A stretch of 64,000 nucleotides of DNA from Salvelinus alpinus (lineage: Eukaryota > Chordata > Actinopteri > Salmoniformes > Salmonidae): positions 39,875,728 to 39,939,727 of the forward strand of contig NC_092115.1 of the NCBI RefSeq assembly GCF_045679555.1. Reading direction: 5' to 3'. Numbering within the stretch: the first letter of the stretch is position 1; the number at the start of each line of letters is the position of its first letter. Made by a program: the position numbers and the translations under genes. A model generated the notes under the pieces. The model ran no database searches. It worked only from the letters and a program-made list of their open reading frames with translations, and was not told the origin of the DNA. Positions 42,483 to 52,117 of the stretch are shown piece by piece.

Positions 42483-45400
42483 CTACATACACCAGAGAGA
42501 GAGGAGAGGGGTTAGGGAGCAATGGATGGATGACAGTCCTCGTGAGCAGGCTTAAAGGGATACTTACCCAAATGACAAAATGGCATATTGGTTTCCTTAA
42601 CCTGTAAGCAGTCTATGGACAAGGTATGACAGCAATCCAATGCTTTGGTTTAGTTTGCCTGGAACTGTTTCCACATGCTAACGTTTTAGCATTAGTGACA
42701 AATCCCAGTCATGGGACCGATATTAGCATTTTTTACGCATCATGTCCAAATTATCCAAAATAATCTAAAATGTATTGTGAAGCTCAACATTGTCACTTAT
42801 TGTTGATTTGAACATGATACGTGGCACATTTTTCACACATTTGGAAATCATCTATAAGTGATTGCTTCACAATCAAATTTAGATTATTTCGGATGATTTG
42901 GACATGATGCGTAAAAAATGCTAACATCGGTCCCATGACTGGGATTTGTCATTAATGCTAAAACGTTGCCAGCAAACTAAACCAAAGCATGAATTGCTGT
43001 TATACCTTGTCCATTGACTACTTACAGGGTAAGGAAACCAATGTGTCATTTTGTAATTTGGGTAAACTATCCCTTTAACAACAAGGCCCAACAGTAGCTA
43101 GTAGCTGGGTGTTGTTGAGCCAGACCACTGAGTTGTGTGTGTACTTTACCTGATGTCGTCATCGGTAACCATGAAGGCCTTGCAGAGTGGCTGGGTGGTG
43201 TTGAGCCATACCCCAGGGTTCTTCTCCACGGCTGCGGTCAGCTGACCAGTGACGGGTGTGGGGCTGGTGTGCAGGGCGCTGGCAATGGCAGAGAGCAGGG
43301 TCTTGTCTGAACACACAGGCCCAACACCTGGGGGGAGATTCACAGAGTCAGATATAAAACACACACATCAAATCCCAAAACATTGGTTTTATGTGTATGT
43401 GAGTCTCAAGTACTCTCTGCTGTGTGTACTTACCCTGTAGGCCCTTGGGAAGGTCCATGGTCTTGACCAGCTCCTCTGCAATGTCAAATGCACTCAGACC
43501 ACTCAGCTTCCTCTCCCAAAACAGCTGAGGACAAACAGCGGGTAAACAGCTCGCCATTTGACTTTAAACACATCACATCATGATGTGCTTCATAATTTAT
43601 GGAAAACCTCTAACAGCTAGTTCAGGTTACATAGCCCTCCCATTATGCTCATCCAATTAGGCCTCTCACTCAGACCACTCCTAGCAAAATTCTTTCTTGA
43701 GAAATTACTCTTTGCTAAGAAGCTATTAGTTTCTTTTTGACTATTTTAATTGAAAACAATCACAGTAAGGTACTTAATTGTTACCCAGAAATTATTTGAT
43801 ATTGAGATAAAAACAGCTGCATTGGACATTTAAGTCAGCTTGATAAATCGAGTGACTCATCCCAATTTGCAATAATACGTTTTCAAAGACTAGGCCAGAG
43901 TAGATGACTTAATCTACCAACCACTTGGCAGCAATTAAATAAATAACATCACGGTATCATTACATCACAACCAATAAGCGCAGAGCATCGTTGGACTCAC
44001 CTGTCTTGGTTGGTCGACAGCCTTGTGGGGGTCTGTCTTCACTTTGTTGCTAGGGTGATTGGTCACCTTGGTGACAGGCTGTTTAAAGATGGATGCTGTC
44101 TGTCGGACTGGTAGTGTCGTGTTCAGGTCTGGCTTGACCTTCAACACAGAGAAAAACAGGTCAGGGATCATAGCTCAATGGTCAAACAGATTACACATGA
44201 TCCTGGACTCAAACTCCCTCACCTTGATCTGATGGTTGTTGTTGTCATAGCGATGCTTGTGCCTGTTCCTGTGCAGTTTGTTCGTTAGCATCCTTCCTGC
44301 ACGGGGGTCAATGGCGTGCACCTCCATGGTGTTGCCCAGGTAACGAGCTAGCTGGGGCTTGCTGAGGAATCTCTTTCCAGGGTCACTAAAGGGGCAGGAA
44401 AACAGGCCATCGGGAGAAAAAAAAACATAGGCAATGAATTGAGGCACAAACCTGCAGGTACAAGAGGCACAAACCTATTGATGAGGTCAGTGGTGTTGCA
44501 CTGACAAGACTACAAATGGACCTAATTCACAAACCATAACGTCCATCTAAACTCTTGTTTTGATTATTTTCTAGATTGCAGTGTACATTCGGAAAATGTA
44601 TGATTTATGCATATCAAAACATGATATGAGCTGCATAGAATGACAAGCAAGAGCCTTGTATTGAAGTGTTAGCAGTGGGTTATATCAAAGAGCCTCAGCC
44701 TGCAAAACAACCATAGTAGCAGGGGTGAGAGTAGATTTCATTTCTTACTGGTATAGGACACCCAAGTGCCTTACAGGGTAGCCTACTCTGCTGACACTAC
44801 CAAAAAGATCAATAAAAACGATGTCTGATCCATATAATTGGCCTACGAAATACAATTCAACATCCATCTACCCTGGAGGAGGAAATTACTATCCAAAAGA
44901 AACCCAATGACAAAGACAGTGAATACGCACTCACCCAGTGGATTGTTTTAAATTGCATAGCCTACAGTCGGGATAGATGATTGTTGAGTTGCTACTGTCA
45001 GTGAAAAGCGGAGACCTATCCAGCCATATCGCAATATTAAAAAACACAATCGCGGAAAAACCGTTTGGAAAGCAAATGGCTATTGCTGTAAAGAGATGCC
45101 AATGAAAGACTCCAATCTGTCTTTTACTTGTCAAAATTCTTAACTGAATTGAGCGAACAGTAGCCTATTTTATTGGCACCAGCTGAGAACATCGGCCATA
45201 TCCCTGGAGAGAAAGACGCTAATGATCCTCTGTGGCCAAATCATGCTTTCTGGTGTAGTAGCCTATTTTGAATGATTTGATTTATTTCGGTATAGATAGA
45301 AGCTAATTAGGCTATATAATTTTGCCAGTTTAATTCAATTCACTTTAGCGAAAGCTTAGCTTCCCCTAGCCTTATGGTCACGCCACCTATGCCTTTTAAT

Positions 45401-46464
45401 GTGGCATAAACACAACCAGCCAGATGTTCTCATCTGATTGTCAAACAATCACTTAACAAATGCGCTCCTGTAGGCTACCCGCGCACATTCGTCCGCTCAC
45501 AAAATAATTTCAGCATCCAAACCAACAGTGCACCAGCAATTTGATCAACGTTAGAGACATCTGTTACAAAACACCTACGTGTATTGTAATGCCATTCTGC
45601 GATTGTCATTAGGCTTACACTTGTAGCCTGAATTGACGCATTCACTGTTGTCCACGCACGCTTCGGTCTCCGTCACTAATCTCAGCCTTGTCCGCGAGCT
45701 CTCCGCCACTCATCACGGCCTTGACTGAATGTACGCGTTCTCCTCAAACCACAACGCAATGGGGACAGTATACCACCCAGTTTCCAGTCAATTCGCAAAT
45801 TCTTCAAGGGGCTGACATGCAGAATTGTTAAATAATGGTGTAATACACTATAGTTGTTTGGGCATGTATTATTTGTGATAGGCTCACGTTTTACCGGTAC
45901 GGCGTACCCCCACTATTTATTTTGCCGGGACGCCGTACCTGACCAACTTACTTTCACCCCTGCATAGTAGTAAACAATGAACGTTAGCTAGCTACTGTCG
46001 TGGGTAACCCGCAGCACTGCACCCACGATAATGTAGTATAAAGTCCACATAATCGGAATCAATTTACACAAATCTAAACAAAGACTTGTAACAGAAAGCT
46101 ACTGATGCTAACGTTACTTGCTAATTTGTTGTCAAATGTGCGGGGAGCTGACGTTTGCTAGCAAGCTAAAGTTAGCAATCAATGACTTATCGTTCGCTAT
46201 CTAATGGTTACTCATCAAATTTGACGCAATCTGTAGACACTGATCATTTACATTTTTGGTACGTAGTTACCTAAGTGGGTGATGTCTTACTTTAGTGGCT
46301 AGCTAACGTCTCGGCTACTCCATCGAGAAACAACGTTAGCTAGCTAGAGACATGCTTCCCTACTGCAGACCAGCTAACATTAGCTAGCTACCGTCTTTTT
46401 ACTTAGCTACTTGTCCTTACAACTCATTCGAGCAAGTCGTACAACCCCACCTTTTCCTCTCCAT
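42329..46464 (-). CDS. mbd3: Methyl-CpG-binding domain protein 3 (NuRD subunit), N-terminal MBD exon not found
   Basis: MBD3 is a scaffold of the NuRD remodelling-deacetylase complex. Minus-strand exons: 46464-46451 (proposed), 44385-44223, 44001-44138, 43434-43524, 43150-43327, 42329-42482. The reading gives SKPQLARYLGNTMEVHAIDP (C-terminal MBD half), PVRQTASIFKQPVTKVTNHP, KAVDQPRQ then LFWERKLSGLSAFDIAEELV, LLSAIASALHTSPTPVTGQL, VEKNPGVWLNTTQPLCKAFM and a coiled coil KQEDLVHSVRRRLEEALMAD. The VDQPRQ and FDIAEELVKTMDLPKGLQ wording is MBD3, not MBD2. The proposed first exon encodes MERKR and its phase fits the 44385 exon directly, giving 245 residues against about 290 in mammals. The exon between them, for MBD residues about 5-36, is absent from the 2.06 kb that should hold it. 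The MBD remnant is also diverged. Confidence 0.85.
42552..43078. repeat. 527-bp foldback (MITE-like) in the last mbd3 intron
   Basis: Left arm 42552-42783 and right arm 42864-43078 are inverted copies, starting ttaaaggg and ending ccctttaa, with matching blocks such as aatgctaacatcggtcccat and cagtcatgggaccgatatta. The loop is about 80 bp. The RNA would fold into a duplex of more than 200 bp within the 667-bp intron. Confidence 0.85.
43150..43327 (-). CDS. mbd3: mbd3 exon: C-terminal MBD2/3 domain
   Basis: Reads GVGPVCSDKTLLSAIASALH through VEKNPGVWLNTTQPLCKAFM and VTDDDIR. Phase 1 in, phase 2 out. Confidence 0.93.
43434..43524 (-). CDS. mbd3: mbd3 exon: LFWERKLSGLSAFDIAEEL segment
   Basis: Phase 0 in, phase 1 out. 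The sequence is strongly MBD3-like up to KTMDLPKGLQ. Confidence 0.92.
44001..44138 (-). CDS. mbd3: mbd3 exon: transcription-repression/NuRD-binding linker
   Basis: Reads VKPDLNTTLPVRQTASIFKQ, PVTKVTNHPSNKVKTDPHKA, then VDQPRQ. This intrinsically disordered segment of MBD2/3 contacts histone deacetylase and MTA subunits in NuRD. Phase 0 in and out. Confidence 0.92.
44223..44385 (-). CDS. mbd3: mbd3 exon: C-terminal half of the MBD
   Basis: Acceptor cctgcccctttag, then DPGKRFLSKPQLARYLGNTM and EVHAIDPRAGRMLTNKLHRN, ending DNNNHQIK at donor GTGAGG. The KPQLARYLGN core is intact. The usual S-FDFRTGKM segment reads H-AIDPRAGRM, and the linker after it is His/Arg-rich. Enters in phase 2. Confidence 0.88.
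44720..45962. mobile_element. Non-autonomous hAT-like transposon in the first mbd3 intron
   Basis: The ends are inverted: caggggtgagagtagattt at 44720 and, on the opposite strand from 45962, caggggtgaaagtaagttg. It is flanked by a perfect 8-bp duplication catagtag (44712-44719 and 45963-45970), the hAT signature. No transposase coding is visible in its 1,243 bp. Confidence 0.85.
46451..46464 (-). CDS. mbd3: Proposed mbd3 first coding exon (MERKR)
   Basis: The minus strand reads ATGGAGAGGAAAAG followed by GTGGGG. It encodes MERK plus two bases of codon 5, matching the MBD3 N-terminus and, as I recall, the human exon 1 boundary. Unspliced, the frame continues WGC and stops 10 codons later. Only 14 nt support it, so chance is possible. 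Confidence 0.5.
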
Positions 46465-47225
46465 GCTTCTTGCAGGTTATGATCGCTCGATTTTTGTTGA
46501 TTCGGGAATCTGCATGGGTTTTAAATATTTGGCTATAATTTTTTGTTGTGGATCTGCTTTCCTTTTCGATGTCAGCTGTCCTCCCTGCTTTCTCTTGTCA
46601 AGACACTCATAAGATCACTCCGCAACGCTAGACCACTGTTACATAAAGTGGACAGCAATTCATCCGCTGGTCCACAAACTAGTCCCAACTGAAGTCCTGT
46701 CTTTGTTGGGATCAGTTGAGTGTTTTAATGTTGTTTAATCTAGCTACATTTTCTAGTCTTTTTCTCATCAGTTTAGCTGTATGTTTGTACAAAATTATTT
46801 CGATTTCACACTAAACACTTTAAAACTTGCATTTATTCAGGGTATCCCAATTGAGACCAGGATCGCATTCCCAATGGAGACCTGAGTACAAACATTTTCT
46901 CACAACAGGAAGAACAATTTACATTACAATTAAAACAATAATAAAATATAAAAATCAACCAAGCTGGATGAAATAACCTAATACCAAGTTTTTTCCAGAA
47001 AACAACTATCCATCATGTCAGGTTTGCCAGAAGATACTGACCCTACCGTTGCGCTTGTTTACTCTGAAGTCTGAACGCAATCATGGTTACAATAAGACAC
47101 TGTTGAGCCGGTGCGACACATGGGTCGAAAACATACCTCAATGCACGGATGGGATATGCCACTGTCCTCCAAATTGTACCTTATCCACACTGCTCCGTCA
47201 AGAAGATTGAAATATTACTTGTTTC
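46465..47225. other. mbd3 upstream region
   Basis: Expected to hold the mbd3 promoter and 5' UTR. It contains the repeat scrap tcccaattgagaccaggatc (about 46846-46890). No TATA box or strong CpG cluster is evident. Confidence 0.35.
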
Positions 47226-47842
47226 TAGGGATGCACGATATACCGGTGAGCATATCGAAACTGACGATATTAACTACAAAAAAAATACCTGCATCGGCCC
47301 AACAGTGACAGTGCGCACCGAGGAAGAGAGGACACAGACAGAGCTGAAACTTCACTGCTTGACATGTATGATGAAATCCTGGTTGAGAATGAAACAACTG
47401 AACAAATGAACAATGAAACAGCACAGCAAGTGAAGGAAATAGGTTTTGATTATGTTTTACTGGTAATGGGGACATACGTAAATGCCAACAAAATAACTTT
47501 TTGGTCAGTGTGGTGTGTGGCCTTTATTTAACTAGGCAAGTCAGTTAAGAACAAATTCTTATTTACAATGACGGCCTACCCTGTCCAAACCCGGACGACG
47601 CCCTATGGGACTCCAAATCACAGCAGGATGTGATACAGCCTGGATTCGAACCAGGGACTGTAGTGACACCTCTTGCACTGAGATGCAGTGCCTTAGAATG
47701 CTGCGTCCATGTGTGTGTGTTAACTATTTAACTGTACTAGAATGCTTAAAAGACCGCTAAAATGTTACATTTCGGTATCAGATTCTTTTTGGAAAGGAAA
47801 ATATCGGATATCGGCCAAAAATGTCATATCAGTGCATCCCTA
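47226..47842. mobile_element. hAT-like element with nested SINE
   Basis: Ends tagggatgcacgatatac (47226) and, on the other strand from 47842, tagggatgcactgatatgac are inverted. The flanks cttgtttc and ctagcttc match at 6 of 8 positions as a decayed target duplication. A SINE occupies about 47515-47712. Confidence 0.65.
47515..47712 (-). repeat. tRNA-derived SINE, minus strand
   Basis: It shares tttatttaactaggcaagtc through to the box B-like stretch ctggattcgaaccaggg with the copy at 50150-50372. The tRNA head is at the right end on the minus strand and is partly decayed here. Confidence 0.7.
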
Positions 47843-50149
47843 CTAGCTTCCCCAGAAAACTGCCGTTTTCGTCCTCATGCTAGCTAGCAGTAGTCACAGC
47901 AGCCATTATTGAAAACGGACCATGAAAAGCAGAGACATTTTTTACTTTAAAAAGAAAATAAATCAGACTTCAAACTAACAAAGGAATAACAATGTGGAGA
48001 ATATAAGAGAAATGTTCATTTCTCATGCCTGCATTTCCCATTTCTCCACCTGATTCCTTGGCTGAGCAATTCCCCCCCAAAAATACATAAAATGCACAAC
48101 AGTTATTTTAAAAAAGATGTCAAAGATCAGGGTGAAAAGTCCAGTTAAGTTTATTGAAAAAGGTGAAAGCATGTTGTTTCTCGTGTCATTGCCCTGGTGT
48201 GGAGTTGTGTCTTGGTGTCTGATGACATCTGCAGCTTTGGTCACACTGTCCCCATTTATCTTGGCCTGCCTCTGACAGCACAGACTGACCTACAGGCAAC
48301 AGAATTGATTTCAGACAGTGGGGGTGGGCGAGTGAAGGGGAGTCCAAGGTGAGAATTTATATTTAGAAGGACTGAGAAGCTCAGTTCTGCTGACATTTTA
48401 AAAAGGACATTCTACCCCAAAATGAAAGAAAATAAGCCCAATAACATAAATATTTTTAACATATTGGACAATGCATATAGCCTATGCATGGTCCATATTA
48501 TCAGGTATGCTATTAGCAAGAAGCATTATCACCGGTAGCCCAACTGATGATGCAGCAGCATAGTGGCTACAAATAAATAGGCTAAAGTATGGGGTTGCCC
48601 ATCTGCATTTACCCTATTGGGCCAATCATTAGCTAAATGTGATATTTTAACTTGTTAGCATCCTATTGATATATTTTATGTCCCAAAAAACTTGCATAAA
48701 CACAGTGAATATAATTTAGGCCTACCTGTTAGGGTAACTTGGAGTATGCCGCCAGCCCAATTTGTAAGTCGCTCTGGATAAGAGCGTCTGCTAAATGACT
48801 TAAATGTAATGTAAATGAGTATGCCGCCAGCCAGGGTAACATGTCCCCTGCCTGTACTTCTCACAGAAACCACCCTTTTCCACAACACTTTCCCTGGTTG
48901 CCACTACTCTTGCTCAACTAAAAATGTAATCAGTCTCACCATTTTTTAAGTCCCCCAGAAATATTTTGTAGGTAGGGTGGCGTTTTACCCCAAGTTACCG
49001 TGTTACATTTAGCCCCACTCTCCCCTATTCACTCACTGAGAATTTCAGAGCTGTAAATGTGCCTAACCATGACACTGTTAAAAAAAAACTATTTAAAATG
49101 GTGTAGATCCCCCTCTTTTTAACAAAGGCCATTAAAACTGCTGTTTTCTCGAGATTGCATTAAGAATTGTTGTGCATTGACTGCTTGGATGTTTCTGCAA
49201 CATGAATGCGCCTTGAGAGGAATATTTCTCATATACAACACACAAGCCGAATAGGTAAATAGATAAACTATTCTACTATGGGGTTGTCGGATTATTCTAT
49301 TCATTAGTAAATGTGAAGTGTTATAGCATCTTCAAAGTGCGCTTCGGCAGAAATATTTTTTCAGGGTCCATATTTTTGGGGCGTGGCGGCAATAATTTTG
49401 CCGTGGCTAAATGACTGCAGCGGAAACACTGGTCCCCAAATCGACCCCTAAACCCAATATATTGTGAAGATCTGAGAATTTACTGTGGCGATTTCACATT
49501 GTATAAAGTATACCGAGATAATACCGCATATCCGGGTATGAAATCATGAAGGTATAAAAGTGAAACATTTGGGATACCACCTAGTCACGATGCACAGATG
49601 CTATCCCTCTTGGACATTATCCGCGCACAGAAATCCTTTGCTGAAAACCTTCCAGCTAGCTTCACGTGCACTGTGTTTCACGAATGTTGAATACAATTCC
49701 ATTTTAATTTCAGCATGAAACACACTGATAATCTCACTACCGATAGACTGCTGCTTGATACTTATCACAGTGGGATAAGTATCCCATAGCGACGATCCTG
49801 TCTTTTCTACTTGTCAGAATCTCAATGCTCGTCAGTGGACAATGACTTGACTTTGAGCCAACCAGAGAGCATGAACCCCCATGTGGGGAAGCCAACAGGA
49901 GTGACAACAAAATTGAAAAAATATGACATTTTATCCATACATAGACGGTTAAATGTCATGAGCCAGTCACACTTCATATGCAATAGTAACTAGCTAATAA
50001 ACTAACTAGCTAGATAGTAACTAGCTAAGTGCACAGACGCAATGCACACTAAATACTTCCAAGGAAGCTACCCACTGTAGCTAGTATTGACATAATTAAA
50101 TCACAATGGATTACTTTCCATGAAACAGCTGCCGAGTTGGTGCATTTTT
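47843..50149. other. Intergenic, few features
   Basis: A SINE/LINE tail fragment is at 48757-48818 (gtaagtcgctctggataaga). No coding or RNA gene recognised elsewhere. Confidence 0.4.
48757..48818 (+). repeat. SINE/LINE 3'-tail fragment
   Basis: The string tcgctctggataagagcgtc, followed by tgctaaatgact, is the tail shared by salmonid SINEs and their partner LINE. Confidence 0.6.
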
Positions 50150-50372
50150 TAAATTGTACCTTTATTTAACTAGGCAAGTCAGTTAAGAACAAATTCTTAT
50201 TTACAATGACGGCCTACACCGGCCAAACCCGGGCGACGCTGGGCCAATTGTGCGCCGCCCTTATGGGACTCCCAATCACGGCTGGTTGTGATACAGCCTG
50301 GATTCGAACCAGGGTGTCTGTAGTGACGCTTCTAGCACTGAGACGCAGTGCCTGCGCCACTCGGGAGCATTG
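50150..50372 (-). repeat. tRNA-derived SINE, minus strand, complete head
   Basis: On the minus strand it begins tcccgagtggcgcaggcact (box A-like) with box B ggttcgaatcc at 50310-50300, and ends in the tail aagaatttgttcttaactga. Box A lacks a few bases relative to relatives. Confidence 0.72.
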
Positions 50373-52117
50373 TCCTTAGCTAACTAGCTATGTTGTGCTA
50401 GCTAGCGAATATGCTAACGTTAGCTAGCTAGCGATGGGCTGGTAGTGGCAGTATGGGATTATGGAGAGCGAATTAAATTTCTTCTTCGTCATCTTGCTAT
50501 GTAGTTATCTAGCTGTGGCCATCTGGATAGTATCAACAACGGCTTTCTACAAAATAACAACAACAGCGGAGCTAGCGAACAATGGAATCTAGACCATGAA
50601 CTAAACATGCATTGCCGTGCAACGCTACTGCTACTGACACCTTCTGGTTTGGAGTATTTTAACATGGCTACGTGTCTGACAACCTCAAGGTCTGTTCAAA
50701 TCAAATTGTATTGGTCACATACACATATTTTGCAGATGTTATTACGGGTGTAGCGAAATGCTTGTGTTCCTAGCGCCAACAGTTTAGTACTATCTAACAA
50801 TTCACAACAATACACAAATCTAAAAGTAAAATAATGGAATTAATGTATAAATATTATGACGAGCAATGTCGGAGTGGCATTGACTAAATACAGTGGAATA
50901 GAATACAGTATATACATATGAGATGATTAAAGCAGTATGTAAACATTATTAAAGTGACTAATGTTCCATTATTAAACTGTTGTGTGAAAATAAAGAGACT
51001 GACTGCCGACACTATTCAGTGTTGGAGATATTACTCTGCCGATTGTTAGGGAGTTTGTTTCTTATACCGCTCGGAATTTGTGACAAAATATCCAAAGGAA
51101 CATATTATTAAACAGACTTTCCAAATTCGTCAAAATAAAAGTCCCCTACAAGTGATCACTTGCTTCTGTACATATGCCACACGTGCAGGACTTATTTTGA
51201 CATAAGGTAAAGCAGAGAGCAAGTGATAGGTCAGGCACCTGCAGCAGACCCACGTTTTTAAAGTCCGTTTTAATAACACATTCCTTTGGATATTTTGTCT
51301 CTATTTCCCAGAGGTATAAGGAACACGCCATTTGAGACAGGCAGGGGACGTATGTGGTTTCGTCAATACAAATGAACACAACAATGTTTTCCAAGGGACA
51401 TCAGAACGTCAGGGCTAGATAGCACCCAACCCTAGTTAGGTGCCGACGATGAGCAATAAGGTGAACATTCCAGAGGACAAGGCGGTGTTACCATCATACA
51501 GGGAGACTACATTATTTCCCATTATCTCATCATTACCATCAATGTTGCGTTCGAAGGTAACTGCCAAACAGAAGTAGATCGGTGAACTATGCTCTGCAGA
51601 CTTGTTAGCTCTCAGACTGATCTAGTGCCATGTCTTTAGTCCAGTGGGCTAACAGGTTATTGTTGAGTCACATTGACAATCTGTGTTCGTTAATAGTAGA
51701 GAGCGAATGCGAGCCTGGGCTGCTGCTTAGTCATTATGGGAGATCTTTCTAGAGCCACATTGACTTCAGGGCAATCACACATCCTTTTATCTCAGATTAG
51801 TGGTTAGTATAAAAGTTTAGTAATCACGATGACAAAATCGATTGCTTCAAACTGACATTCTAGAATTTAGATGACGGTCTTCAGCTAATTCTCCTCAAGC
51901 CAGTGACATCACAATTATATCAGATTCAGTGTAGCCTTTGAATAGTGTTAGTTAAACAGTGCCTATAACCCAAACGTTTGCTCCCGCTCTATTGATTTTA
52001 ATTTGATATCGACATGAGTGATTAACAAAATAGTGTTGCGTTTACCTTTCCACGGATATTGTCGTCCGCCTGCGGCTAACTCTGACAGGCTGTAACTGAG
52101 GGTGCATGTTCCACATG
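50373..52117. other. Intergenic with repeats
   Basis: Contains a LINE 3' fragment (50693-50985) and a pair of short inverted repeats (51081-51119 and 51259-51298). No gene recognised. Confidence 0.4.
50693..50985. repeat. LINE 3'-end fragment
   Basis: Same family as 32735-33015; begins caaatcaaattgtattggtc. Confidence 0.6.

Noticed and set aside
44386..44447. Open frame extending the mbd3 exon upstream and reading YVFFSPDG, superficially like the MBD motif YYYSPSG
   Set aside because: The stretch is the polypyrimidine tract and acceptor (cctgcccctttag) of the preceding intron. The resemblance comes from a run of Ts, and extra residues would break the domain.
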